Source: Roseivirga thermotolerans (GTDB taxonomy: Bacteria; Bacteroidota; Bacteroidia; Cytophagales; Cyclobacteriaceae). Taken from it: a stretch of DNA of 64,000 nt. Of this stretch, positions 1 through 8,270 are shown one piece after another; position 1 is the first letter of the stretch; every line of letters starts with the position of its first letter. The notes beneath the pieces were generated by a model. That model saw only the letters and a list, made by a program, of their open reading frames with translations, was not told where the DNA came from and did not search any database. Both the position numbers and the translations under genes were made by a program. The stretch is from positions 620,001-684,000 of the forward strand of contig NZ_BNAG01000003.1 of assembly GCF_014653175.1 (NCBI RefSeq). The letters run 5' to 3'.

Positions 1-239
1 CGTTCCCGACCCACAGTTTTGGCCATTATTTCTTCCGTTAACTCTTCGAAGTAGTTTTGAGGAACCTCGAATGGAAGCGTCTTCAGCTTTTCATTTTTGT
101 AAAGCGTGCTGTCTTCTCTTTCTGCGGCTTCAAGTATGTCTTTATTTAGCCGATCGAAATAACCCTCCGGTACCTCGAAAATATTCTTGGCCAGTTCGGG
201 TTGGTCTTCAAGCTTAATATGTCGGCCTTTTTTGTTCAT
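1..239 (-). CDS. Small protein with repeated VPxxYF motifs, partner of ECF sigma factor (partial)
   Basis: The left edge of the window cuts this gene, so only the first 79 codons are visible. It starts with ATG 30 bases after the sigma-factor stop, so the two are probably one operon. The visible protein has two copies of a short pattern, NIFEVPEGYFDRL near residue 20 and LPFEVPQNYFEEL near residue 58, each followed by an acidic helix. In Bacteroidota, short proteins with this pattern often follow ECF sigma genes, sometimes with a later membrane segment, and are thought to act on the sigma factor. No enzymatic motif is visible. A role as anti-sigma or sigma-associated protein is inferred from position only. 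Confidence 0.6.
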   Translation of the reverse strand, partial: MNKKGRHIKLEDQPELAKNIFEVPEGYFDRLNKDILEAAEREDSTLYKNEKLKTLPFEVPQNYFEELTEEIMAKTVGRE

Positions 240-269
240 GGTACTTTGATTTTCAAATGGTTAGAAGGT

Positions 270-809
270 TTAATCTGCGTTCAGTTCTTCCTCTACTTTT
301 TTAACAGCCAGGTGAAAGCTGGCTTTTAAGGCACCCACGCTGGTGCCGGTTATTTCTGCTATTTCTTCGTACTTCAGGTCATCGAAATATTTCATGTTAA
401 ACACCAGTCGCTGCTTTTCGGGCAGTTTTAATACGGCTTTTTGGAGTTTCATCTGAATCTCATCTCCGTTAATCAATTGACCGTGTGTCAGGTGGTTAGA
501 AAGTTCTTTGTGTACATCGTCTATAGAGAGTGCAGTTCTTCGTTTAATTCGTTTGAGCTGATTCAGTGCTTCGTTGGTAGCTATTCGGTATATCCAGGTA
601 AATAGCTGAGAGTTTTCCTTGAACTCATCGAGGTGTTTGTACACTTTAATGAAAACCTCCTGAGTCACATCGTCTGCATCGTCATGTGTAATGACAATTT
701 TACGAACATGCCAGTACACCCGCTCCTGATAAGCCGAAACTAACTTCCGAAAGGCCCTTTCTCTTGTGGAGGGTTGCTTAAATTCGGTGAGTATTTCCTG
801 TTCGTGCAA
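270..809 (-). CDS. RNA polymerase ECF-type sigma-70 factor
   Basis: A 179-residue protein of normal length for an extracytoplasmic-function sigma factor. Sigma region 2 spans about residues 23-90, with the DADDVTQEVF core-binding segment and the TWIYRIATNEALNQ helix that contacts the -10 box. Sigma region 4 spans about residues 122-175, with LPEKQRLVF and the helix-turn-helix YEEIAEITGTSVGALKAS that reads the -35 box. No extra C-terminal domain is present. It is transcribed away from the MarR gene and directly ahead of a small VPxxYF-motif protein that may regulate it. The target regulon cannot be told from the sequence. Confidence 0.92.
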   Translation of the reverse strand: MHEQEILTEFKQPSTRERAFRKLVSAYQERVYWHVRKIVITHDDADDVTQEVFIKVYKHLDEFKENSQLFTWIYRIATNEALNQLKRIKRRTALSIDDVHKELSNHLTHGQLINGDEIQMKLQKAVLKLPEKQRLVFNMKYFDDLKYEEIAEITGTSVGALKASFHLAVKKVEEELNAD

Positions 810-955
810 GTGGTGAAGTTTTGGAGTTAGATGCTACTGCGAATGAATGGTTTAATATAGCTGTACTAATTTACATTATGCTGCTGAATTTGAGGGGTTT
901 TCTTACATTTGATAATGTGTACCTGCAGGTTTAGGACGTAAATTTTTTAATGTGT

Positions 956-965
956 GTAATATTAC
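956..965. promoter_or_regulatory. Palindrome upstream of the MarR gene, candidate operator
   Basis: The perfect 10-base palindrome GTAATATTAC lies about 100 bases ahead of the MarR start, in the divergent gap shared with the sigma operon. Autoregulating MarR proteins usually bind short AT-rich palindromes in their own promoter region. No confident -7/-33 promoter pair was recognised nearby, so this is only a candidate. Confidence 0.2.
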
Positions 966-1064
966 GTTCAATGTACAAAACAAACCTGTGGTATAATGTG
1001 TATTTACTGACGTGGAAGAATTAGTACAATGTGTTAATTTTAGGCGTCATCCAACCAAAGACCC

Positions 1065-1526
1065 ATGGGAATCGCGGAAGATATAAAACAGGGCAAGGAC
1101 TTTAAGAGTTCTTACGAAAAATTGATAGTTAACATTCTTTACACCAACGGCTGGTTGTTAGACAAGCAGAACAAGCTGTTAAAGACCTTTGGTATCACCT
1201 CTCCGCAATACAATGTAATGCGCATACTAAGAGGCCAGTATCCTAAACCATGTACGGTAAACACTATTATAGAGCGTATGCTGGATCGTATGTCGAATGC
1301 TTCCAGAATTGTAGACAGGCTGGAAACAAAACGGTTGGTTGAGCGCACTATTTGTGAGTCGGATCGAAGGGCAAAAGATGTGCTCATTACAGCTAAGGGG
1401 CTCAAAGTGCTGGAACAGGTCGATGAGGCGCTCGCATGCTGGATGAAAGGCTTCGAAGGTATTGATATTCAGTCGGTAGAGGGGGCCAGCGAGGTGTTGG
1501 ATGCTATGCGGGCCTCTATCGAGTAA
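1065..1526 (+). CDS. MarR-family winged-helix transcriptional regulator
   Basis: A 153-residue protein with the MarR layout. An N-terminal dimerisation helix is followed by a winged helix-turn-helix, seen in the segment with TVNTIIERMLDRMSNASRIVD (about residues 64-84) and the wing LVERTICESDRRAKDVLITAKG (about 91-112), where the D-x-R-R-x-K wing motif is well conserved. These proteins are dimeric repressors or activators, often ligand- or redox-responsive. The gene is alone on the + strand. Its last 11 bases overlap the end of the convergent P1 peptidase gene, so the two 3' ends are antisense to each other. The target is unknown; its own gene is the most likely one. Confidence 0.9.
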   Translation: MGIAEDIKQGKDFKSSYEKLIVNILYTNGWLLDKQNKLLKTFGITSPQYNVMRILRGQYPKPCTVNTIIERMLDRMSNASRIVDRLETKRLVERTICESDRRAKDVLITAKGLKVLEQVDEALACWMKGFEGIDIQSVEGASEVLDAMRASIE

Positions 1527-2637
1527 CTCCATATTTTTTCAGCAAGGGCAGTACTTTATCCATCGGTAGTGCTTCAATGGTTCGGCCGTTGCCTTCCATG
1601 CGTTTAGCCGCTATTAGCGAATTAATTATGGCTTCTTCGGTGGCTTCAATGGCGGCCATAAATAATGGCGATATGTTGTCATTTCTCAATACATTGCCTG
1701 TGTCGGTTGTATGAGCGGTTTGGTATGCAATTCTCATGTTTTCGGCTGTAGAGGCAGCTACTACATAGTCTCCACTACCGTTGGAGGCGATTCCCCCGGT
1801 TTTGGCCAATCCCAACATGGCTCTTTTGGCCAGCCTTTCCAGTTGTCTGGCATCCAGGGGAGCGTCAGTCAAAACTACAATCATGCATGAACCATCACTT
1901 TTCTCAATAGCACTCCTGAACGGGTACCGGTTAAGTTCTTGTCCTATGGGAGCTCCGGCAATGGTTAGGTTGCCGCCAAAGTTCGATTGTACCAGAACGC
2001 CCACCGTATAACCTCCCAATGTTTCCGGAATCCTTCTGGATGAGGTGCCAATACCTCCCTTAAACCCAAAGGCTATGGTGCCTGTTCCGGCACCAACATT
2101 ACCTTCGGTTACCGGGCCGGATTGTGCTCCCTGAATGGCTTTTATTACATGGTTTTCAGTAATGTGCATACCTCGAATATCGTTAAGGCCGCCATCGTTA
2201 GTTTCACCCACTACCGCGTTTACCGATCGTACATTTTCGTTGCCGGGTAGGTCAAGCGTATATTTGACAGTACCCTGTATGCCCATAGGTACGCTCAAGG
2301 TGTTGGTAAGAATAATAGGCGTTTCCAGGTTGCCTAACTCCTGCACCTGGCTGATTCCCGCGAGTTTGCCAAAGCCATTGCCAATATAAATGGCGGCCGG
2401 TACTTTTTCTTGAAAGATGTTTCCCGCATGGGGAAGAATGGCGGTTACTCCGGTTCTTACAGTTTCGCCTTCAATGAGAGTGGTGTGACCAACTTTTACT
2501 CCAGGTACATCCGTAATGGCATTCCATTTTCCGGTGGGTAGGACACCAATAGTAATGTTGTAATCTCTAGCTCGTTGGCCTATGGCCAGGTGAGTAGAGA
2601 GGAACAGAAGTATCAGAAATATCCCTTGCCTTTTCAT
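1516..2637 (-). CDS. P1 family (DmpA/S58) Ntn-hydrolase aminopeptidase, exported
   Basis: A member of the L-aminopeptidase/D-esterase (DmpA, MEROPS S58) family of self-cleaving peptidases. The start is set at the internal ATG that begins a clean signal peptide (MKRQGIFLILLFLSTHLAIGQ); an upstream ATG at 2664 would put nine polar residues in front of it. Family motifs are present: GNVGAGTGTIAFGFKGGIGTSS, and the Gly-Ser pair in DGSCMIVVLTDAPL (G258-S259 in the longer numbering), where family members cut themselves to free the catalytic Ser. The later NGSGDYVVA segment also fits. Export to the periplasm or cell surface is predicted. It probably degrades short peptides or peptide amides. Confidence 0.88.
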   Translation of the reverse strand: MKRQGIFLILLFLSTHLAIGQRARDYNITIGVLPTGKWNAITDVPGVKVGHTTLIEGETVRTGVTAILPHAGNIFQEKVPAAIYIGNGFGKLAGISQVQELGNLETPIILTNTLSVPMGIQGTVKYTLDLPGNENVRSVNAVVGETNDGGLNDIRGMHITENHVIKAIQGAQSGPVTEGNVGAGTGTIAFGFKGGIGTSSRRIPETLGGYTVGVLVQSNFGGNLTIAGAPIGQELNRYPFRSAIEKSDGSCMIVVLTDAPLDARQLERLAKRAMLGLAKTGGIASNGSGDYVVAASTAENMRIAYQTAHTTDTGNVLRNDNISPLFMAAIEATEEAIINSLIAAKRMEGNGRTIEALPMDKVLPLLKKYGVTR

Positions 2638-2742
2638 CTTATCAAAATAGAGATTATCTGTCAAATTCGGAGCTACAGATGGTATAAGTGGGCTCTTTTA
2701 GGAAGTTTCACTATCTTCCGAGTGCTACTTTAATTAAAAGCT

Positions 2743-3975
2743 ATGAATCACAAGGCCATCAAGCTTTCGTTGTACATCAACTATTTTGTTTTTGCCATTC
2801 TGCTCAATTCTGTGGGGATCGTTATTCTTAAGTCGCAAAAAGTTTTTGGGGTAGATGAGGTAGAAGCAAGCACTTTGGAGGGGTTTAAAGACATTTCCAT
2901 AATGGTAACTTCTTTTCTTATCGCTTCTTTTCTACCAAGAATAGGATATAAAAAAGGAATGTTGACTGCCCTTGGGGTGGTGACCATAGCTTGCCTTGTA
3001 ATGTATTTCGGTAATTCTTTTTTAACTACTAAGCTCCACTTCCTGATGGTGGGTATAAGCTTCGGTGTTATTAAAGTGGCTGTATACTCGGTAATTGGCC
3101 TGGTAACCAATAGCCAGAAGGAGCATAATAGTTTTATGAGCAATATAGAGGGGGTGTTTATGTTTGGAATTGCTCTGGCCTATTTTCTTTTCCCCGCATT
3201 TAATGTGCCTGACCAACCCAATGCATGGCTCAATGTATATTGGGTTTTGGCTGGACTTACTTCTGTGGCTTTTGTGCTGCTCTGGAGGGCACGGTTTGAG
3301 CACTCGTATGAAGCTCCCGGCAATAGCCTTTCGGCCGATTTTATGGAAATGATTTCGCTGATAGCCAAGGGTTTGGTACTGGTGTTTGTTGGAGCCGCAT
3401 TTTTATTTGTGATGGTGGAGCAGGGAATAATGACCTGGCTGCCGACTTTTAACGAGAAGGTTATGCAGTTGCCTGAAAACGTGGCGATAATGATGGCGAG
3501 CATTTTGGCCATTTCGCTGGGTATTGGACGCTTGTTAGCGGGGCAGTTGTCGCGATTATTTTCATGGCATGTAGTTTTGGTAGTGAGCATATTAGGGGCA
3601 ATGGCTATGGTGCTATTTGTGTTGCCTGAAGCTGTAAATGCCAATATGGATGGAGTGGAAACATTGGCGGATGTGCCCCTGATTGGCTACGCATTTCCCT
3701 TGGTTGGCTTGTTTATAGCTCCCATATATCCATTGCTCAATTCGGCAGTACTTAGTGCATTACCTAAAAAGCTGCATAGTCCCATGTCAGGGCTCATTAT
3801 TATTTTTTCAGCCTTGGGAGGCACCATAGGCTCTCGAATTGTAGGCTATCTTTTTAAAACACTGGGGGCCGAAAAAGCCTTTACCTATACGCTAATCCCT
3901 ATGGTTGTTTTGCTTACCGCTCTGTTTATGCTTAAACGACTTACGGCAAGGGAGTTGGCTAACAAGAAATCTTAA
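2743..3975 (+). CDS. MFS transporter, FucP/TsgA-like
   Basis: A 410-residue hydrophobic protein with about 12 membrane segments, the usual size for the major facilitator superfamily. The first loop contains LPRIGYKKGMLTALG, a variant of the loop 2-3 signature, and the C-terminal half repeats the pattern with SGLIIIFSALGGTIGSRIVGYL. The overall look (early NYFVFAILLNSVGIVI helix, long C-half) resembles the sugar-proton symporter branch (FucP, TsgA) rather than drug efflux pumps. No sugar-catabolism gene adjoins it, so the substrate is unknown. It is divergent from the P1 peptidase; the two share a short gap where promoters must lie. Confidence 0.82.
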   Translation: MNHKAIKLSLYINYFVFAILLNSVGIVILKSQKVFGVDEVEASTLEGFKDISIMVTSFLIASFLPRIGYKKGMLTALGVVTIACLVMYFGNSFLTTKLHFLMVGISFGVIKVAVYSVIGLVTNSQKEHNSFMSNIEGVFMFGIALAYFLFPAFNVPDQPNAWLNVYWVLAGLTSVAFVLLWRARFEHSYEAPGNSLSADFMEMISLIAKGLVLVFVGAAFLFVMVEQGIMTWLPTFNEKVMQLPENVAIMMASILAISLGIGRLLAGQLSRLFSWHVVLVVSILGAMAMVLFVLPEAVNANMDGVETLADVPLIGYAFPLVGLFIAPIYPLLNSAVLSALPKKLHSPMSGLIIIFSALGGTIGSRIVGYLFKTLGAEKAFTYTLIPMVVLLTALFMLKRLTARELANKKS

Positions 3976-4029
3976 ACCTTTTGAAGAACCAATTGTCGAA
4001 CCATTAATTTTTTAAACCTATAACAAACT

Positions 4030-4440
4030 ATGAAAAACCAACTCAAAGCTATTTTTGGTCTCTCTGCATTGTTTTTTTTGACAAGTGCTTTTGTGGTAGC
4101 ACCAAGCCCCAATGAAAGCAGGGATGCACAGGAGCAGGATGCTAAAATTGAACTTCCCGAAAATGTAAAAGCCATTGTAGAGAAAAAGTGTATGAACTGC
4201 CATAAACCCGATGCTCGTAATGAAAAGGCAAAAGAGAAGCTGCAATGGGTTAAGGTGCCTCAAATGAATAAAGAGGAGCAAGAGCATTTTGTAGCTGAAA
4301 TGTTCGAGGTTTTGGAAGATGGTAAAATGCCTCCTCAAAGAATGGTAGAGCGTTTTCCTGAAATGAAATTGACCGAAGAAGAAACCAAAACCTTGTTGGC
4401 CTGGGTAGAGAAAGAAGAAAAGCGTCTGAAGGGCAAATAG
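4030..4440 (+). CDS. Haem-binding c-type protein with single CxxCH
   Basis: A 136-residue secreted protein. Residues 1-24 look like a signal peptide (LSALFFLTSAFVVA). The haem-attachment motif CMNCH is at residues 54-58. The GKMPPQR segment near residue 100 provides a Met that could be the distal haem ligand, as in Bacteroidota haem-binding-domain proteins. The C-terminus is helical and charged. The protein probably sits in the periplasm as a small electron carrier or haem sensor. It follows the MFS gene by 54 bases, but nothing links their functions, and it is followed by a strong terminator. Confidence 0.8.
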   Translation: MKNQLKAIFGLSALFFLTSAFVVAPSPNESRDAQEQDAKIELPENVKAIVEKKCMNCHKPDARNEKAKEKLQWVKVPQMNKEEQEHFVAEMFEVLEDGKMPPQRMVERFPEMKLTEEETKTLLAWVEKEEKRLKGK

Positions 4441-4481
4441 CCTATCAGTTTTTGGCCTTTGGCAAAGCCGAGCTAGAGAAG

Positions 4482-4552
4482 GAGCCTCTCAAAATTCCGG
4501 ATTTTGCTTACTCTTGAAGAGGAAAGCAGGAGTTTTGAGAGGCTCTTTTTTT
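4482..4552 (+). terminator. Rho-independent terminator after the haem-binding gene
   Basis: A perfect 13-base inverted repeat (GAGCCTCTCAAAA at 4482-4494 and its complement at 4533-4545) is separated by 38 bases and followed directly by seven T residues. The T run is on the right, so it ends rightward transcription of the cytochrome-like gene. Confidence 0.82.
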
Positions 4553-4592
4553 ATGGTTAACAAACCCGATCCGTGTGGTTATGAAAAACCTA

Positions 4593-5513
4593 TTAGATTT
4601 CTTTAATCAGGTCGATAAAGCCTGAGTTTTGCCCCTTAGGCCTTACCACCATCATGGGAATATCATTGTTGTACTGAATTAGTTGTTCAGCGCGACTTCC
4701 AATAAAGAGGGCAGTAGTAGATGTTCTTCCTTTTACGCCAATAAAAATAGCGCTCGGATTGTTTTCATGGGCAAAGTCTATGATATCCGTCACCGGATTG
4801 TCGTTGGTGTCTAATGAATAAACCACCTCAAGGTCTACCCCCTCATGGTCTATTTCTGACATGAATTTTTTGTAATCCTTTTCCGCATTGGCACGCATCA
4901 CTTCGGCAAATTCCTCGTAGGTTTTGCCTGAGTAATGATAGCCCCCCGGCACTGTATATACGTTCTGACATACAATCTTTACTCCCGGATACTTACGGGC
5001 AACTTTAATGGCTTCTTCCATGGCAATTTTAGAGTGCTTGGAGAAGTCGCACGGAACATGCAACATGTTCACTGTAGGTTTTGCCTCTTCCGGAATGATG
5101 AATAGGTTACAGGCTGCTCTTCTGGCCAGACGGTTGGAAAGAACACCTCCTCCAATGAAGTTCTTGTGTCTCCCCATCATAATGAGATCTATGTTGTGTT
5201 TGTCTACAAACTTAAGAATGGCCTTAGACGGAGCTCCTTCTTTAATGTGATAGCTTGAGATATCTTGCAGATTTTTAGGGAGCGTATTTTTTACCAGTGT
5301 ACTGATTTTACTTTTACGCTCTTCAATGGCCTTATCCTTAATTTCAGGGAAGTCTCGTAGTACCTCTTCCGGTATTTTTATCTCACTAATGCTGTTAAAG
5401 AAGTGAATCTCTTTGGTTTCATTGGTGGTGGCAATTACTTCCAAAAACCTCAGTAGTGTGCGGTCTGCATCTGAGGTATCCATCAAAACCATTATTTTTT
5501 CTCGTGAAGGCAT
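4593..5513 (-). CDS. Universal stress protein with two Usp domains
   Basis: A 306-residue protein made of two tandem Usp domains. The first (about 1-145) begins KIMVLMDTSDADRTLL and ends with the nucleotide-binding loop GRHKNFIGGGVLSN followed by NLFIIP. The second (about 150-295) begins NMLHVPCDFSKHS and ends with GVKGRTSTTALFIGS followed by PMMVVRP. The G-x2-G-x9-G(S/T) pattern is recognisable in the first loop and looser in the second. Such proteins bind ATP or act as dimeric stress factors in the cytoplasm. The gene is a single unit; its 3' end faces the terminator of the convergent cytochrome-like gene. Confidence 0.9.
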   Translation of the reverse strand: MPSREKIMVLMDTSDADRTLLRFLEVIATTNETKEIHFFNSISEIKIPEEVLRDFPEIKDKAIEERKSKISTLVKNTLPKNLQDISSYHIKEGAPSKAILKFVDKHNIDLIMMGRHKNFIGGGVLSNRLARRAACNLFIIPEEAKPTVNMLHVPCDFSKHSKIAMEEAIKVARKYPGVKIVCQNVYTVPGGYHYSGKTYEEFAEVMRANAEKDYKKFMSEIDHEGVDLEVVYSLDTNDNPVTDIIDFAHENNPSAIFIGVKGRTSTTALFIGSRAEQLIQYNNDIPMMVVRPKGQNSGFIDLIKEI

Positions 5514-5608
5514 AGACTAAGAATTCGGTGCAAAATTAATATTTGGTGAATATGCAAGGCGAATAAATATAGAAATAATATTCTTGGTTTTCTTCACTGA
5601 CCCTTGCC

Positions 5609-6688
5609 TCATAATTGATTGATAAGGTCTGCCAAAAGCTCTATTTGCTCTTTAGAATGTGTTGGAAATGATGCAATGCGGATTTGTTTTCCTTTGTATT
5701 GGCCATAGCCATTGCCGATGACCAAACCTTTGGCTTTTAGGGCATCAATAATCACGCTAGAGCTTCCTGAAGTATTGGCTACAGCCACCGTTTGAGACCT
5801 CAGGTGTTTTTCACTGACAAACGGAGTAAGCTCAGGGTGTTGCTCCAGGGTATGGTACAATAAGGCCGACTTGTAGCGCGCTTCGTGCCTGATGGTATCA
5901 ATGCCTTTTTCTAACATATCTCCGGCAACTCGGCCTAAAAGGTATATACCCAATACATTGGCTGTATAAGTGGTTTGTCCTTTTTCCGCATTCTTCACCA
6001 GATTTGGGAGTGCCATGTAACTGCCTATGCTCTGACCACTTTGTAGCTTACTTTTGGCAGCCTCTATTGCCCTGGGGCTCACAATCCATACGCCCAGACC
6101 TGCAGGCAACCCAAAGCATTTTTGTACAGAAAAATAGACGCTGTCCACCATGGAGAAATTCAGATCCGTTACGGGGAGGGCCGAAACACCATCGACAGCT
6201 ATAAGGGCTTCTTTATGCTTTTGACGAATGGTATAAATACTTTCCGTAGGAAAGGCCACCCCGGTGGAGGTCTCATTGAGGGCCATAGTAATCAGTTCAG
6301 TATCTGAAGGAATAAGGTCCGGATTGGTATCCGGCAATTGGCCAAACGGGGCTTCGGCCTTTTCCGGACTCAGTTTCCAGTCGGTAGCAAAATCATAAAA
6401 GCGATTGGAAAAGGCACCATAGCAATAGTGAAAAGACTTTTGGGTGACGAAGTTTTGGAGCTGACGCTCCCAAATTTCTGTAGCCGAACTGAGGAAAAGC
6501 ACACGGTAGTCGGCCGGAATATTCATGAGGGCTTTAAGGTTTTCTTCGGTTTGCCGGTAGTAGGCTTCGGCCTGAGCGCTACGGTGATTGATTTCCATAA
6601 CCTGCTCTTTAAGAGCGGCTTTTAGGTGTTCTTCTACCGTGAAATATAGAGCAGACGGGCCGGGGGTAAAGAATATTTTTTTAGGCAT
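5609..6688 (-). CDS. Class V aminotransferase, phosphoserine aminotransferase-like
   Basis: A 359-residue fold-type I PLP enzyme of the SerC/alanine-glyoxylate aminotransferase class. It opens with KIFFTPGPSALY, the substrate-loop signature of the class. Typical stretches follow: INHRSAQAEAYY, a PLP-phosphate region around LFLSSATEIWE, the Asp of LIAVDGVSALP, and the Schiff-base Lys in YFSVQKCFGLPAG (about residue 194). SerC would fit the SerB-SerA fusion found 10 kb away, completing the three steps from 3-phosphoglycerate to serine. Length and start match SerC, but an alanine-glyoxylate transaminase cannot be excluded. Its first 8 bases overlap the end of the MFS gene upstream, so both are co-transcribed. 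Confidence 0.8.
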   Translation of the reverse strand: MPKKIFFTPGPSALYFTVEEHLKAALKEQVMEINHRSAQAEAYYRQTEENLKALMNIPADYRVLFLSSATEIWERQLQNFVTQKSFHYCYGAFSNRFYDFATDWKLSPEKAEAPFGQLPDTNPDLIPSDTELITMALNETSTGVAFPTESIYTIRQKHKEALIAVDGVSALPVTDLNFSMVDSVYFSVQKCFGLPAGLGVWIVSPRAIEAAKSKLQSGQSIGSYMALPNLVKNAEKGQTTYTANVLGIYLLGRVAGDMLEKGIDTIRHEARYKSALLYHTLEQHPELTPFVSEKHLRSQTVAVANTSGSSSVIIDALKAKGLVIGNGYGQYKGKQIRIASFPTHSKEQIELLADLINQL

Positions 6689-7874
6689 TGTTTTCTGCGG
6701 CTTTTAGTTCCTCAACATGTTGATGATAGTGTTTTCTTACAAAGAGAAAATAGAACACCAACGGGAACAAAAGTATCACTCCACAGATAAAAAACATCAT
6801 GCCTATTCCACAATATTCGGCTACATAGCCAAGAGCAATTGAGCCGGCTCCAATGCCCAGGTCTACGGCTGAAAAGAAGGTAGCATTGGCGGCTCCTCTG
6901 CGCTCCATAGGAACCATATTGAGCGCCATGGTTTGTACCGTAGGCATTATGATGCCATTGCCAAAGCCAACTAATACACCCACAGCCATCAGTGGCCAAA
7001 AGCTATCGATATAACGCAACCAAATGAGCCCTGCTACAGTCACTAGCAGGCCTGTAGCTACCAAAGCAGAAGGGCCTCTTCGGTCCATAATTTTGCCAAC
7101 AATAAGCCTTACAATCGCCACGCCTATGGCCATAAAAATAAAGAACAGAGCCCCTTGATTAATTTGCAGTTCATCGCTGTATATGCGTATAAATGAAATA
7201 ATAGCCGCAAAAGGGAAAGCCCCTGTAAACATGACTACTGCAATGCGATTTACTCGCTTGTCGAACATTTTGGAGAGCTGAATTTTTGTTTCTCCGGTTT
7301 TGATTTTTGGCACTTTTACTACCAGAGCCAATACCAAAGCGGCCAGGGCTACAATGGCAGAAATGCTAAAAAGGTTTACGAAGTTATTTTGGCCCATAAT
7401 CTGGTCGCCTCCGTAGGGAGCTAAGGCAATAGCGAAGGTCATAGCCAGGCCAAAGTATCCAATGCCTTCTCCGCGCCTCGACTCAGGTATAAGGTCGGCC
7501 GCAATGGTGCTCCCTCCTGTGGTAATAGTTCCCCAGGCGATACCATGAAACACCCGAATGATGAGTAGAATGAAAAAGGTCGAAGCCAGATGATAGGCGG
7601 CCGTAAGAATAGTAAAAAACAACAAAGCCCAAAGGTAAACCGATCTGCGGCCGTAGGCATCGAGTACATAGCCACAAAATGGCCTTACCAACAAGGCGGC
7701 CAGTGCATAAACGCCAATTATATAGCCCACCTGATTTTTGTTAGCATCGAGTGCGTTTACGGCATAAATGGGTAGGGTAGGGAGTAAAAAGTAAAAGGCC
7801 GAGGCCATTAAGAAATACGAAACAAAATGCAGGATGAAGTCCCGCGAGAGAATGTTGTCTTTATTTGGTGCCAA
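6681..7874 (-). CDS. MFS transporter, DHA1-like
   Basis: A 397-residue protein with about 12 predicted membrane segments. The loop 2-3 signature is clear, RPFCGYVLDAYGRRSVY, and is repeated in the second half as GKIMDRRGPSALV. The HGIAWGTITTGGSTIAADLIPESRRGEG segment is typical of the drug/metabolite efflux branch. The gene heads a two-gene operon with the SerC-like aminotransferase, which it overlaps by 8 bases, so export of an amino-acid-related compound is possible but only inferred. Confidence 0.85.
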   Translation of the reverse strand: MAPNKDNILSRDFILHFVSYFLMASAFYFLLPTLPIYAVNALDANKNQVGYIIGVYALAALLVRPFCGYVLDAYGRRSVYLWALLFFTILTAAYHLASTFFILLIIRVFHGIAWGTITTGGSTIAADLIPESRRGEGIGYFGLAMTFAIALAPYGGDQIMGQNNFVNLFSISAIVALAALVLALVVKVPKIKTGETKIQLSKMFDKRVNRIAVVMFTGAFPFAAIISFIRIYSDELQINQGALFFIFMAIGVAIVRLIVGKIMDRRGPSALVATGLLVTVAGLIWLRYIDSFWPLMAVGVLVGFGNGIIMPTVQTMALNMVPMERRGAANATFFSAVDLGIGAGSIALGYVAEYCGIGMMFFICGVILLFPLVFYFLFVRKHYHQHVEELKAAENNA

Positions 7875-7979
7875 TAGTCGAGTCGTGTCTAAACCTGCAA
7901 GCTACTAAAAAGTGGCTGGAAAACGTAAGATGGTGTACTTTATGAATGTCTGGCTGAAATAAGGTGCTTTTCTTTTTTC

Positions 7980-8005
7980 TTGAAACCAAAGGCTTCATAA
8001 GTTTG
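7980..8005 (+). promoter_or_regulatory. Candidate Bacteroidota-type promoter for the structured RNA
   Basis: TAAGTTTG at 7998-8005 fits the Bacteroidota -7 box TAnnTTTG exactly. A TTG lies 15 bases before it at 7980-7982, somewhat closer than the usual -33 spacing. Transcription would begin around 8012-8016, just ahead of the closing stem of the RNA. Confidence 0.4.
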
Positions 8006-8013
8006 TATTATTA

Positions 8014-8268
8014 ACGGGGAAAAAAGAAATACCCATTTGAGCTTAGACCAGTTTTCGAACTTTACAATTCTAACTCAAATACCGGGTGAATCCCTCTCAA
8101 AACAAGGCCTCATCCCGATTTTTCGGGACCTCGTACTTAGTGCAGGATAACAGTGGACTGTTGCGAGTTTAAAGGATAGCCCAAATCTTGTCTTTAATAG
8201 AGGTTCGAAAAGACCTCTGAGTTCTTATGGGTAAAATAAAAAGCCGCTTTTGAAGCGGCTTTTTATTT
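8014..8268 (+). ncRNA. ssrS: Structured RNA, candidate 6S RNA
   Basis: No protein frame explains this stretch, but it folds strikingly. Bases 8031-8060 pair with 8203-8232 to give 24 base pairs (6, 9 including two G-U, and 9) broken by a 2x2 and a 4x4 internal loop. Inside are unpaired strands of 23 and 20 bases (8061-8083 and 8183-8202), then a second stem (8084-8100 with 8161-8182). The apex has two small hairpins, including TCCCGA-TTTT-TCGGGA. A closing stem, central bubble and terminal stem are the hallmark of 6S RNA, which mimics an open promoter and binds RNA polymerase. The 3' bubble strand can also form its own hairpin (8200-8219), as expected for the release state. A promoter box precedes it and a strong terminator follows. 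The exact ends are estimated, and another ncRNA class is possible. Confidence 0.55.
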
Positions 8269-8270
8269 TA
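8232..8270. terminator. Perfect bidirectional Rho-independent terminator
   Basis: An 18-base perfect inverted repeat (8232-8249 and 8253-8270) around a 3-base loop, GC-rich in the middle (AAGCCGCTT) with A/T tracts on both outer sides. It can stop the structured RNA on the + strand and the kinase/phospho-lyase gene on the - strand, whose stop codon lies inside the right arm. Confidence 0.88.

Noticed and set aside
1227-1532. Open frames on the - strand opposite the MarR gene.
   Set aside because: They have no family motifs, and the + strand frame is a clear MarR protein; they are antisense shadows.
7875-7979. A short protein gene between the MFS gene and the structured RNA.
   Set aside because: No frame of reasonable length with a start and protein-like composition is present; this part looks like plain upstream DNA.
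8201-8219. AGGTTCGAAAAGACCT resembles the T-arm of a tRNA.
   Set aside because: No acceptor stem, anticodon arm or D arm can be formed around it, and it is better explained as part of the long stem of the structured RNA.
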